From: Nonomuraea harbinensis
Lineage (GTDB): Bacteria > Actinomycetota > Actinomycetes > Streptosporangiales > Streptosporangiaceae
Assembly: GCF_019396385.1 (NCBI RefSeq)
Contig: NZ_JAHKRN010000033.1
Span: forward strand, 1 to 64,000
Reading direction: 5' to 3'
DNA: 64,000 nucleotides
Positions 26,339-34,641 of the stretch are shown here, in pieces. The position numbers and the translations under genes were made by a program. The notes beneath the pieces were generated by a model. The model saw only the letters and a list, made by a program, of their open reading frames with translations, ran no database searches and had not been told where the DNA came from. The stretch's first letter is position 1. Every line of letters begins with the position of its first letter.

Positions 26339-27270
26339 CCACGATGATCGCCGACTTCTTCGACGAGGAACTGGCCCCGCTGGTACGGCGGATGGCCGAC
26401 CGGCCGCGCGCGGAGGGCTGGGACGACGACGACAGCCGGGAGACCCGCGCGATGGTGTGGCAGGGGCTGGCCGAGCTCGGCGCGCTCGACGCGTCCGGCC
26501 CCGACGCCGTGCGGCTGGCCGAGCTCCTCGGGTCCGTGCTGTACCAGGGCCCGCTGCTCGACACGCTCACCGCGCGGGAACTGCTCGGGGACGACCACAT
26601 CGGCCGGTCCCCGGTGGCGCTGGCGGTGGCGGACGAGCCGCTGTCCGAGCAGGACGGCGTGGTCTCCGCGCGGCGGACCTTCGTCGGGTTCGCCGCGGAG
26701 GTGGACCACTTCCTCCTGGGCGGCGCCGGACCGCGCCTGGCGCTCGTGCCCGCCGGCCATCCCGCCATCACGACGCGCCGGTACGAGGAGACGGGCCGGG
26801 GCGAGGCGTACGAGGTCGTCTTCGACGGCGCCCCCGTGACCGCGTGGGCCGACCCCACCCGGTGGGAGGCGGCGCTGGCCCGCGCACGGGTCCGCCAGGC
26901 CGCGTACCTGGTGGGTCTGGCCCAGGCGGCGCTCGACCACGCCGTCGGCTACGCGAAGACCCGCCGCCAGTTCGGCCAGCCCATCGGCAAGTTCCAGGGC
27001 CTGGCGTTCCGGCTGGCCGAGCTGTCGATGCACATCGACGCGACGCGCCTGCTGGTGCACGACCGCGACGCGGCGGCGCACGCGGCGGCCGACCTCGCGG
27101 CGGCGTCGGACCTGGCCCGCACCGTCACGACGCGGACCATGCAGGTCCACGGCGCCGCGGGCATGCGGTCCGACGACGACGCCCAGCTGTACTACCGGCG
27201 GGCCGCGGCCGAATCGGTCCGCCTCGGCACACCGGACCAGTTGCGACGCGAAAGCCGGGAGACGCGATGA
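26335..27270 (+). CDS. Acyl-CoA dehydrogenase-type flavoprotein, small subunit
   Basis: A 311-residue ACAD-like protein, shorter than the usual ~380. The N-terminal half is reduced and degenerate, but the C-terminal helical bundle is well conserved (YAKTRRQFGQPIGKFQ, then VHGAAGMRSDDDAQLYYRRA, which provide FAD contacts across the dimer). No catalytic Glu is apparent. It resembles the beta partner of heterotetrameric FadE enzymes and overlaps the large subunit by 4 bp. Confidence 0.82.
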   Translation: MTTMIADFFDEELAPLVRRMADRPRAEGWDDDDSRETRAMVWQGLAELGALDASGPDAVRLAELLGSVLYQGPLLDTLTARELLGDDHIGRSPVALAVADEPLSEQDGVVSARRTFVGFAAEVDHFLLGGAGPRLALVPAGHPAITTRRYEETGRGEAYEVVFDGAPVTAWADPTRWEAALARARVRQAAYLVGLAQAALDHAVGYAKTRRQFGQPIGKFQGLAFRLAELSMHIDATRLLVHDRDAAAHAAADLAAASDLARTVTTRTMQVHGAAGMRSDDDAQLYYRRAAAESVRLGTPDQLRRESRETR

Positions 27271-27300
27271 CGATCGTCGTGGCGCAGGAAGAGGAAACCA

Positions 27301-28668
27301 ATGGACCTGGTGATACAGAAGTACGGCGGAACATCACTGGGTGACGCGGGCAAGATCCGTCGCGTGGCGCGGCGCATCGCCGCCGCGGACGGGTCCGTGG
27401 TCGCCGTGGTCTCCGCGATGGGCCGCACCACCAACTCCATGATCGAGCTGGCCCGGGACCTCACCGACACGCCGCACGCCCGGGAGCTGGACCTCCTGCT
27501 CAGTACCGGTGAACAGGCCTCCGCCGCCGCGCTCGCCATAGCGCTGCACGAGCTGGGCGTGCCCGCCCGCTCGTTCAGCGCGCACGACTGCGGCATCATC
27601 ACCGACGGAGTGCACGGCCGCGCGCGTATCGTCAACGTCGATCCCGTACGCATCCGCGAATGCGTCCAGGACGGCCACGTCCCCGTCGTCTCCGGCTTCC
27701 AGGGCCTGTCCGCCGACAACGGCGAGCTCACCACCCTGAGCCGGGGCGGCTCCGACACCACCGCCGTCGCCCTGGCGGCGGCGTTACGGGCCAGGGTGTG
27801 CGAGATCTTCACCGACGTCGAAGGCGTGTTCACCGCCGACCCGCGACACGTCGCCGACGCCCGCAAGGTGGACCGCCTCTTCTACGAGGACATGGCCGAA
27901 CTGGCCGCCTGCGGCGCCACGGTGCTCGCGCATCCCAGCGTGGAGTACGCCGGCGCCCATCGCGTTCCCGTGCACGTCCGGTCCAGCACGACCGAGGCCG
28001 CCGGCACCTGGGTGACCGGCTTCCGCTCGGCCGCCCCGCTCGACGGGGAGCGGTTCACCGCCGTCGGCGTGGCGCACCGGACCGGTCAGCTCCGCTGCCG
28101 GCTCGACGGGGTCGACCCCGGCGCCCTGACCACGATCGCCGCCGCGCTGGCCGATCCGATGCCGCCGGTGGACATGCTCGGCCAGCCGGCCGCCGACGCC
28201 TCCGCCGGTTCGCTGGGGTTCATCGTGAACGCCGCCGACCGGGACAAGGTGGACGAGGCGCTCGCCGGCCTGCGCGCGGCCGACGCCTTCACCGGATGCC
28301 ACTGGTCCGGCCCCATGGCGAAGGTGTCGCTGGTGGGCTGCGGTTTCTGTGCCCACCATCCGCAGGTGCGGCTCCTCGTGGACGCGCTCAAGGCCCGCGG
28401 CGTCACCGTGACGGACGTGATCGTCCGCGCCCGGCGCATCTCCATCACCTGCGCCGAGCACGACGTGCTCAACGCCGTGACGCATCTCCACCGCATGTTC
28501 CTCGGCCCCGGCACGCTCGCGGACGCCCATCCGCACGGCGGTCGCCGCCACGCGGAGCACCGCGCCCACGCGCCGGGACCGCAGCGGAGACATCCGGACC
28601 CGCAGTCGACAGAAGCAGAGGGGATACGCCATGAAGGAAGCATCGGCGCGCACGGCCGGAAGGGATGA
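27301..28668 (+). CDS. Aspartokinase (cluster copy)
   Basis: A 455-residue aspartate kinase that makes aspartyl-4-phosphate. N-terminal KYGGTSLGD is the ATP/Asp motif; LSTGEQASAAALA and SRGGSDTTAVALA follow, with two C-terminal ACT-type regions. The last ~35 residues are Pro/His/Arg-rich and unlike the family. A BGC-encoded aspartokinase, probably with altered feedback control, would raise aspartate-family precursors (aspartate semialdehyde, homoserine, diaminobutyrate, threonine). No homoserine dehydrogenase or Asd is in the cluster, so later steps would use host enzymes. It overlaps the MFS gene by 38 bp. Confidence 0.9.
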   Translation: MDLVIQKYGGTSLGDAGKIRRVARRIAAADGSVVAVVSAMGRTTNSMIELARDLTDTPHARELDLLLSTGEQASAAALAIALHELGVPARSFSAHDCGIITDGVHGRARIVNVDPVRIRECVQDGHVPVVSGFQGLSADNGELTTLSRGGSDTTAVALAAALRARVCEIFTDVEGVFTADPRHVADARKVDRLFYEDMAELAACGATVLAHPSVEYAGAHRVPVHVRSSTTEAAGTWVTGFRSAAPLDGERFTAVGVAHRTGQLRCRLDGVDPGALTTIAAALADPMPPVDMLGQPAADASAGSLGFIVNAADRDKVDEALAGLRAADAFTGCHWSGPMAKVSLVGCGFCAHHPQVRLLVDALKARGVTVTDVIVRARRISITCAEHDVLNAVTHLHRMFLGPGTLADAHPHGGRRHAEHRAHAPGPQRRHPDPQSTEAEGIRHEGSIGAHGRKG

Positions 28669-30061
28669 GAGCACCTTCCGGTCCCGGCATCTCTGGCAGC
28701 TCACGGTCATCTGCGGCACCCAGTTCCTGGTCGCCCTCGACTATTCGATCATCAATGTCGCGGCTCCGAGCATCCGCGAATCCATGGACTTCTCCTCCGG
28801 TGGAGGCGTCGCGTGGGTTCTTTCCGCCTATCCGCTCGCCTTCTGCGGCTTCCTCCTTCTCGGGGGGAGGATCGCCGATCTGTACGGAAGAAAGCGGGTG
28901 TTCATCTGGAGCCTGGCCGGATTCCTGCTCGCCTCGCTGCTGGCGGGCCTCGCCTGGTCGCCGGCGGCTCTCATCGCGGGCCGCGCCCTGCAGGGGGTCG
29001 CCGCCGCGTTCATCGCTCCGGCGGGTCTGGGGCTGCTCCAGGCGGCCATCCCGGAAGGACCGCCACGGGAGCGCGCCCTCGGCATCTACGGGTCGGCGCT
29101 GTCGGCGGGATTCGTCTCGGGCATGGTCCTCGGGGGCGTCCTCACCGAGTTCGCCGGATGGAGGTCCGTCTTCCTGATCAACGTGCCCATCGTCGTGGCG
29201 TTCGGCCTGCTGGCCAGAGCGCATCTTGAGGAGAGCCGGGACAGGCACGCGTCGCGCCACCTCGACCTCACCGGCGTCGTCCTGGCGACCGTGGGCATGG
29301 TCGCGTTCGTGTTCGCCCTCACCGAAGGGGAGAAGTACGGCTGGTCGTCGGTCCCGATCCTCGCCTGCGCGGCGGTCGCGGTGCCGGCCGTCGCCCTCTT
29401 CGTCTGGGTGGAGTCCCGCAAGGACAACGCCCTCGTGCCGATCTCCATCTTCCGCACGGCCGCCATCGGCGCGGCCAACCTGGTCAATGTCCTGCTGATC
29501 TGCTCCTACGGGGGAATGCTCTTCGTCCTCACGCTCTATCTGCAGACGCATCTCGGTCTGGGCGCGCTCCAGACCGGCCTCACGTTCGCGGTCTCGGGCG
29601 CGATCGCCATCGTCGTCGGAATCTACGCGGGCAGGTACGTCGAGCGCTTCGGGCTCTACCGGGTCCTCCTGTGCGGGATCGTCATCGAGACGGCCGGCAT
29701 TCTCATCATGGTGGGCCTGCCGGAAGGCTACGGGTTCGCCCTCGTCCTGATCGGCACCTCCGTGAACGCGTTCGGCCACATCATCGCCCTGGTCACGACG
29801 AGTATCGCCGGCACGAACGGCGCCGAGGAGGGGCGGCGGGCCACGGCCGGCGCGCTGCTCAACGTCTCCCAGCAGCTGGGACTGGCCGTGGGGGTGGGAG
29901 TCGTCACCTCGGTGGCGGCCCACTTCGCCGCGGCCTCCGGCGGAGCCGTCGACGGCTGGCGCTGGGCGCTCTGGTGCTCGGTCGTCTTCGCGGTGGGGGC
30001 GATCGTCGCGACCGTCCTTCTCCGGAAGCGTTTCCAGGGGGAGGCCACGGCTCCGGCCTGA
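28631..30061 (+). CDS. MFS exporter (DHA2, 14-helix type)
   Basis: A 476-residue MFS drug/H+ antiporter with about 14 hydrophobic segments. The helix 2-3 motif GGRIADLYGRKRVF and the motif C-like segment GSALSAGFVSGMVLGG in helix 5 mark drug exporters of the EmrB/QacA group. It starts inside the aspartokinase 3' end, so it is part of the same operon and is the likely efflux pump for the cluster product. Confidence 0.9.
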   Translation: MKEASARTAGRDESTFRSRHLWQLTVICGTQFLVALDYSIINVAAPSIRESMDFSSGGGVAWVLSAYPLAFCGFLLLGGRIADLYGRKRVFIWSLAGFLLASLLAGLAWSPAALIAGRALQGVAAAFIAPAGLGLLQAAIPEGPPRERALGIYGSALSAGFVSGMVLGGVLTEFAGWRSVFLINVPIVVAFGLLARAHLEESRDRHASRHLDLTGVVLATVGMVAFVFALTEGEKYGWSSVPILACAAVAVPAVALFVWVESRKDNALVPISIFRTAAIGAANLVNVLLICSYGGMLFVLTLYLQTHLGLGALQTGLTFAVSGAIAIVVGIYAGRYVERFGLYRVLLCGIVIETAGILIMVGLPEGYGFALVLIGTSVNAFGHIIALVTTSIAGTNGAEEGRRATAGALLNVSQQLGLAVGVGVVTSVAAHFAAASGGAVDGWRWALWCSVVFAVGAIVATVLLRKRFQGEATAPA

Positions 30062-30079
30062 CGCCTAGCCAAGGGCCGC

Positions 30080-30109
30080 GTAACCATTTAAACTAGACGT
30101 AATGGTTAC
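30080..30109. promoter_or_regulatory. 30-bp operator, site 2 (regulator start)
   Basis: Perfect 9-bp arms GTAACCATT and AATGGTTAC separated by 12 bp. The right arm contains the ATG of the CGNR regulator. Binding here would block its own expression. No ribosome site lies between, so the transcript may be leaderless. Confidence 0.75.
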
Positions 30110-30704
30110 TCTAGCTATCAAGGCCCAGTCTCCCTGGCAGGACGCCCACTTCGTCGGCGGCCACCCGGTCCTGGACCTCACGAACACCGTCTTCGACCGC
30201 AACCACCCGGCGGAGGACGGCGAGCTGCTGAACACGCCCTCGGACGTCCTGACGTGGTGCGCTTCCGCCGGGCTGTTCGAGGAGACGCCGCCCTTGCCGG
30301 AGGCGTCCGCCAAGGATCTCGTACCCGAGGTCCAGTCCGTCCGGGAACAGGCGTGGGCCGTGTTCAGCGCGATCGCGCGCGGCGAGGCGGCGCCGGCCGG
30401 GCCCTTCGGCGCGCTTCTCGAACGGGCCGGAAAGGGCGTGGGAGCCGACCAGGTGCAGCGGATCGACGCCGCGCTCGACCGGTTCACCGCGGACTGGACG
30501 GCGCCGGGAGCGATTCCGGCCGTCCTGTCGCTGCTGGCGGTCCACGCGGTGTTCACCCTTCCGTCCGGCCGCGTCAGGGCCTGCGGGAGGTGCGGCTGGC
30601 TGTTCCTGGATTCCTCGCGGGGCGGACGCCGCCGCTGGTGCAACATGAGCATCTGCGGGAACCGGGAGAAGGCGCGCCGCCACCGTCAGGGCCGGACGCC
30701 CTGA
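30102..30704 (+). CDS. CGNR zinc-finger (ABATE-type) regulator
   Basis: A 200-residue protein with an N-terminal stress-induced/ABATE domain (starting around GGHPVLDLTNT) and a C-terminal CGNR zinc finger: CGRCGWLFLD, then WCNMSICGNREKARRH, four Cys placed to bind zinc. The family is predicted or shown to be DNA-binding. The start codon lies within the 30-bp palindrome described at 30080. It is the only regulator gene in the cluster, and the three shared sites make it the likely pathway controller. Confidence 0.85.
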   Translation: MVTLAIKAQSPWQDAHFVGGHPVLDLTNTVFDRNHPAEDGELLNTPSDVLTWCASAGLFEETPPLPEASAKDLVPEVQSVREQAWAVFSAIARGEAAPAGPFGALLERAGKGVGADQVQRIDAALDRFTADWTAPGAIPAVLSLLAVHAVFTLPSGRVRACGRCGWLFLDSSRGGRRRWCNMSICGNREKARRHRQGRTP

Positions 30705-30724
30705 CCGGCGCGCCTTCCCAGGGA

Positions 30725-31315
30725 TCAGGTGAGCTGCCGCCGCATGATCGGCCGGTCCTTGCGCGGGCGAGCCACCTCGGAGAACCCGGCCTTGAGGAAG
30801 GCGCTGGCTATCCCCGTCATCGCCGTGTCCGAGCCCGCGCGTTTCCCCTCGGGAGGCTCGACCGGATACCCCTCGGCGGTCGAGTAACCCTCGGACGCCG
30901 CGTACGCGCAGACGGCTTCGAGGATGCCCGGCAGCAGCCCGGAGCCACGATGCTTCTTGTGGACGAAGACGCACGCGAGCGCGCAGACCGGCTCGTCGTC
31001 GACGCTCGACAGGAGCGGCGAGCGTTCGAGCCTCGGGAACGCGGAGCGCGGCCCGAGTGAGCACCACGCCACCGGCGCGCCGTCGTCGTAGACGATGACG
31101 CCCGGCACCGGTTTCCGCTGGGCGAGACGGCTCATGGCCTTCTTGTTCCCTTCGCCCTTTCCTTCCGTCCACTCCGCGATGGAGAGCCGCCAGTGCATGC
31201 ACCAGCACCCCCGGGCGCCTCCGTTGGCGCCGAGAACCGTCTCGAAGTCGTTCCAGGTCTTCTTGGACAGCTCTTCGACGGTCAAAGAGCCGTTCCGCTT
31301 GCCACGAGCGTTCAT
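30725..31315 (-). CDS. GNAT-family acetyltransferase
   Basis: A 196-residue GNAT protein. It has the GCWCMHWRL segment and the acetyl-CoA loop VHKKHRGSGLLPGIL, followed by the C-terminal GIASAFLKAGFSEVARP. The ATG at 31315 gives the usual family length; the frame is open upstream but not conserved-looking. It is oriented convergently to the regulator and divergently from cysD, sharing operator site 3. Possible self-resistance or tailoring by N-acetylation. Confidence 0.8.
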   Translation of the reverse strand: MNARGKRNGSLTVEELSKKTWNDFETVLGANGGARGCWCMHWRLSIAEWTEGKGEGNKKAMSRLAQRKPVPGVIVYDDGAPVAWCSLGPRSAFPRLERSPLLSSVDDEPVCALACVFVHKKHRGSGLLPGILEAVCAYAASEGYSTAEGYPVEPPEGKRAGSDTAMTGIASAFLKAGFSEVARPRKDRPIMRRQLT

Positions 31316-31420
31316 CCGCCACACCGCCGATCTGGTTGTTCGTAGCGTTTCCGGCCGCGCGTCCTGGGAAGTTGATGACCTCTCCTCCGCTCGGCCGGTC
31401 CGGGTCTTGCGTGAGACCGA

Positions 31421-31450
31421 GTAACCCGATATCACCTATTTATAGGTTAC
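31421..31450. promoter_or_regulatory. 30-bp operator, site 3 (GNAT/cysD)
   Basis: Arms GTAACC and GGTTAC span 30 bp between the divergent GNAT and cysD genes, 62 bp upstream of the cysD ATG. The interior is AT-rich and includes CGATATCA, the reverse of the TGATATCG in site 1, and CCTATTTATAGG, itself a small palindrome. Confidence 0.72.
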
Positions 31451-31511
31451 TATAGACACGTACGGCCGCGAAGACGGTCTATCTGGCACAGCGACGACGG
31501 AGGGTCTGCAC

Positions 31512-32402
31512 ATGGCCGGAGAAGACGTCCTGGACATGCTCGAAGCCGAGGCGATCCATGTGCTGCGCGAGGTCGCCGGCGCGTTCCGCCGCCCGGTGCT
31601 GCTGTACTCGATCGGCAAGGACTCCTCGGTGCTGCTGCACCTGGCGATGAAGGCGTTCGCGCCGGGCCGGATGCCGTTCCCCGTGGTGCACGTCGACACC
31701 GGCTGGAAATTCCGCGAGATGATCGCCTTCCGGGACGAGACGGCCGAGCGGCTGGGGCTCGACCTGCGGGTGCACACCAACCCCGAGGGAGCCACGCCGT
31801 TCACCCACGGCGCTCACGAGTACACGCGGATCATGAAGACCGTCACGCTGCGCCGGGCGCTCGACGACGGCGGGTTCGACGCCGCGATCGGCGGCGCGCG
31901 ACGCGACGAGGAGCGGTCACGGGCCAAGGAGAGGATCTTCTCGCTGCGTGAGCCCGGTCATCGCTGGGAGCCGCGCTCGCAGCGTCCGGAGTTCTGGTGG
32001 CGGGCGAACACCGAGCTGGCGGAGGGCCAGACGATGCGGGTGTTCCCCCTGTCGAACTGGACGGAGCTGGACGTCTGGCGCTACATCAAGCGAGAGGACA
32101 TCCCCGTGGTGCCGCTGTACTTCACCGCACCCCGCCCGGTCGTCGAGCGGAACGGCTCGTTGATCATGGTGGACGACGAGCGCTTACCGCTGGAGCCCGG
32201 CGAAGAGCCGCGACTGCGCCACGTACGGTTCCGCACACTCGGCTGCTACCCGCTGTCCGCGGCGGTCGAGTCGAAGGCGGCGACCGTCGACGAGGTCATC
32301 GACGAGATGAGACGCGACCGCAGGTCCGAACGCGCCGGCCGGCTCATCGACGGTGAGGGCGGCACCTCCATCGAGAGCAAGAAGTCGGAGGGATACTTCT
32401 GA
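31512..32402 (+). CDS. cysD: Sulfate adenylyltransferase small subunit
   Basis: A 296-residue PP-loop enzyme of the ATP sulfurylase pair. Motifs: [15 protein letters not shown] (PP-loop), [27 protein letters not shown], and the C-terminal [10 protein letters not shown]. With CysN it makes APS from sulfate and ATP. The stop overlaps the cysNC start as TGATG. Its place in the cluster, under operator site 3, points to dedicated PAPS supply for the sulfotransferase rather than to cysteine synthesis, since no reductase genes accompany it. Confidence 0.95.
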   Translation: MAGEDVLDMLEAEAIHVLREVAGAFRRPVLLYSIGKDSSVLLHLAMKAFAPGRMPFPVVHVDTGWKFREMIAFRDETAERLGLDLRVHTNPEGATPFTHGAHEYTRIMKTVTLRRALDDGGFDAAIGGARRDEERSRAKERIFSLREPGHRWEPRSQRPEFWWRANTELAEGQTMRVFPLSNWTELDVWRYIKREDIPVVPLYFTAPRPVVERNGSLIMVDDERLPLEPGEEPRLRHVRFRTLGCYPLSAAVESKAATVDEVIDEMRRDRRSERAGRLIDGEGGTSIESKKSEGYF

Positions 32403-34246
32403 TGATCTCCATGCTTCGAGTGGTCGCGTGCGGCTCGGTCGACGACGGCAAGTCCACCCTCATCGGCCGGCTGCTCGCCGGCACCGGCGGCGCCACCGAC
32501 GACCAGCTCGACTACGCGCGGCGGACCAGGCGCGGCGGTTCCACGATCGCGGCGGGCGCGGTGGACTACTCACTGCTGACCGACGGGCTGGAGGCGGAGC
32601 ACGAGCAGGGCATCACCATCGACGTCGCCCACCGTTTCCTGGACCTGCCGTCCGGGCGCCGGGTGATCATCGCCGACGCGCCGGGACACGAGCAGTACAC
32701 CCGCAACATGGCGGTCGCGGCGTCCACCGCGGACGTCGCCGTGTTACTCGTCGACGCCACCAAGGGGGTCCGCGAGCAGACCCACAGACACCTGGCGATC
32801 TGCGCGTTGATGGGTGTGCGGGCGGTCATCGCGGTGGCGAACAAGCTCGACGCGGTGGACTACGACCAGGCGGTGTTCGAGAAGCTCGCGAGCGAGGTCC
32901 TGGCGGCGGCGAACGGCCTCGACATGGCGGCGAGCGTGATCCCGGCCAGCGCCGTCCAGGGCGACAACGTGGTCGAGCCCTCGCCGAACCTGCCCTGGTA
33001 CGACGGGCCGACGCTGCTCGGCGCGCTGTCGGAGTGGGAGCCGGCCGAGGGGTCGCGGGCGGACGACGCCGGCGGCTACCGGCTGCCCGTCCAGTACGTG
33101 ATCCGGGCGGACGACTTCCGCGGTTTCGCGGGCACGGTGATCGGCGCCCCCGTCCGGCGGGGCGACGCCGTCGCGGTCGCCGGCAGCGGGGTCGCGTCCA
33201 GGATCGACCGGCTGATCGGCCCCGGCGGCGGCGACCTCGACCAGGCCGCCCCCGGCACCCCGGTGACGGTGACGCTGGCCGACGACGTCGACGTCCGGCG
33301 CGGGGACCTGCTGACCACGCCGGAAGCCCTGGGCGACGGACTGTCCCCGGCCACGGCGTACTCCGCCACCCTGATCTGGACCGCCGAGGAGCCGCTGCGG
33401 CACGGCCGCTCCTATCTGATGCTGGCCGGGCCGCGGACCGTGCCCGCCACGGTCACGGCCGTGCGCGGCCGGATGGAGGTGGTGTCCGGCAAGCGGCTCG
33501 CCGCGCGCACCCTCGGCCTCAACGACATCGGCACGGTCGAGCTGGCCACCGACACCCCTCTCTGCCTGGACGGTTACCAGGAGTGCCGGGACACCGGCAG
33601 CTTCCTGCTCGTGGACCGGGTCAGCAAGGAGACGGTGGCGGCCGGCATGGTCCGGCACGCGCTGCGGCGCGGCCGCAACGTCGTCCGGCAGACCTTCACC
33701 GTCGACCGCGACGCCAGGCAGGAGCTGAAGGGGCAGCGGGCCAAGGTGCTGTGGCTGACCGGGCTGCCGGGGTCCGGGAAGTCGACCATCGCCAACGCGC
33801 TGGAGCGGCGGCTCCACGCCATGGGGCTGCACACGTACGTGCTCGACGGCGACAACGTCCGCAGCGGACTCAACAGAGACCTCGGGTTCACCCCGGGAGA
33901 CCGGGCGGAGAACGTGCGCCGGGTCGCCGAGCTGACCCGCATCCTGCTGGACGCCGGGCTGATCGTGATCGTCGCGCTGGTCTCGCCCTTCCGGACGGAC
34001 CGGGCGGCGGCGCGGAGCCTGTTCCCGCCGGGCGACTTCGCCGAGGTCTGGGTGGACACCCCGCCCGAGGTGTGCGCGAGCCGGGACCCGAAGGGCCTGT
34101 ACGCCCAGGCGAAGGCCGGCAGGCTGCCCAACATGACCGGCCTCGGCCAGGCCTACGAACCGCCGGAGCACCCTGACCTGGTGGTCGACGGCTCCGGATC
34201 GCCCGACGAGGTGGCGGAGAAGCTGGCCGGACTGCTGCAGGGTTAA
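32402..34246 (+). CDS. cysNC: Bifunctional sulfate adenylyltransferase large subunit / APS kinase
   Basis: A 614-residue fusion. The CysN GTPase (about 1-430) has GSVDDGKSTLIGR, DAPGHEQYTRNM and NKLD. APS kinase (about 440-614) has LTGLPGSGKSTIA and DGDNVRSGLNRDLGF. CysN drives ATP sulfurylase with GTP; the kinase converts APS to PAPS. Together with CysD this is a complete sulfate-to-PAPS route. It is the last gene of the island before the tRNA and right repeat. Confidence 0.95.
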   Translation: MISMLRVVACGSVDDGKSTLIGRLLAGTGGATDDQLDYARRTRRGGSTIAAGAVDYSLLTDGLEAEHEQGITIDVAHRFLDLPSGRRVIIADAPGHEQYTRNMAVAASTADVAVLLVDATKGVREQTHRHLAICALMGVRAVIAVANKLDAVDYDQAVFEKLASEVLAAANGLDMAASVIPASAVQGDNVVEPSPNLPWYDGPTLLGALSEWEPAEGSRADDAGGYRLPVQYVIRADDFRGFAGTVIGAPVRRGDAVAVAGSGVASRIDRLIGPGGGDLDQAAPGTPVTVTLADDVDVRRGDLLTTPEALGDGLSPATAYSATLIWTAEEPLRHGRSYLMLAGPRTVPATVTAVRGRMEVVSGKRLAARTLGLNDIGTVELATDTPLCLDGYQECRDTGSFLLVDRVSKETVAAGMVRHALRRGRNVVRQTFTVDRDARQELKGQRAKVLWLTGLPGSGKSTIANALERRLHAMGLHTYVLDGDNVRSGLNRDLGFTPGDRAENVRRVAELTRILLDAGLIVIVALVSPFRTDRAAARSLFPPGDFAEVWVDTPPEVCASRDPKGLYAQAKAGRLPNMTGLGQAYEPPEHPDLVVDGSGSPDEVAEKLAGLLQG

Positions 34247-34371
34247 GAGAGGTGGGCCCCGGGCCGGGCTGGCGTGGGCCGTGCCCGGGGCGGAGGGCCG
34301 TGTCCGGCCGGGGGTCGCCACTCCCGCCGGTCCAGATCAGTGCCCGCGGCCCTCTTCTTTCAGGGCCGGTG

Positions 34372-34446
34372 TCCGAGTGGCAGGATTCGAACCTGCGACG
34401 CTCCTGCTCCCAAGGCAGGCGGGCTGCCAAGCTGCCCCACACTCGG
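34372..34446 (-). tRNA. tRNA-Pro (anticodon TGG)
   Basis: Minus-strand cloverleaf of 75 nt: acceptor CCGAGTG pairs with CACTCGG, anticodon stem CCTGC/GCAGG with loop CTTGGGA (anticodon TGG), T arm GCAGG-TTCGAAT-CCTGC, discriminator A, and no encoded CCA. It lies between cysNC and the right repeat. Confidence 0.93.
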
Positions 34447-34598
34447 GTGGTGAAGAACCGCCTGTGAACCCCGGCGGCCGGGTCGGGTCAGCCGGATGCC
34501 GGGCAGGCGCCGGGAGACGGGGCAAGCGGTTCGCGCTTCAGGCCGGTCACTGCTCGCCCCCTTTCTCCTCGGTCTTGACGCTGTCAACGCTAGACCGA

Positions 34599-34641
34599 TG
34601 ATCGGCCGGAGCGCCAGCGGTTTTACGGCGAGCCGGGCTCG
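34599..34641 (+). repeat. Right 43-bp direct repeat (attR-like) at the mscS 3' end
   Basis: Matches 13974-14016 at 38 of 43 positions, in the same orientation. It includes the last codons and stop of mscS (Glu-Pro-Gly-Ser-Pro, TAA) plus about 24 bp downstream. This is the expected layout where an element has integrated at a gene's 3' end and restored it. Confidence 0.65.

Noticed and set aside
34372-34641. tRNA-Pro as the integration site of the island
   Set aside because: The flanking repeat does not overlap the tRNA; it covers the mscS 3' end instead. No tRNA fragment is found at the left boundary.
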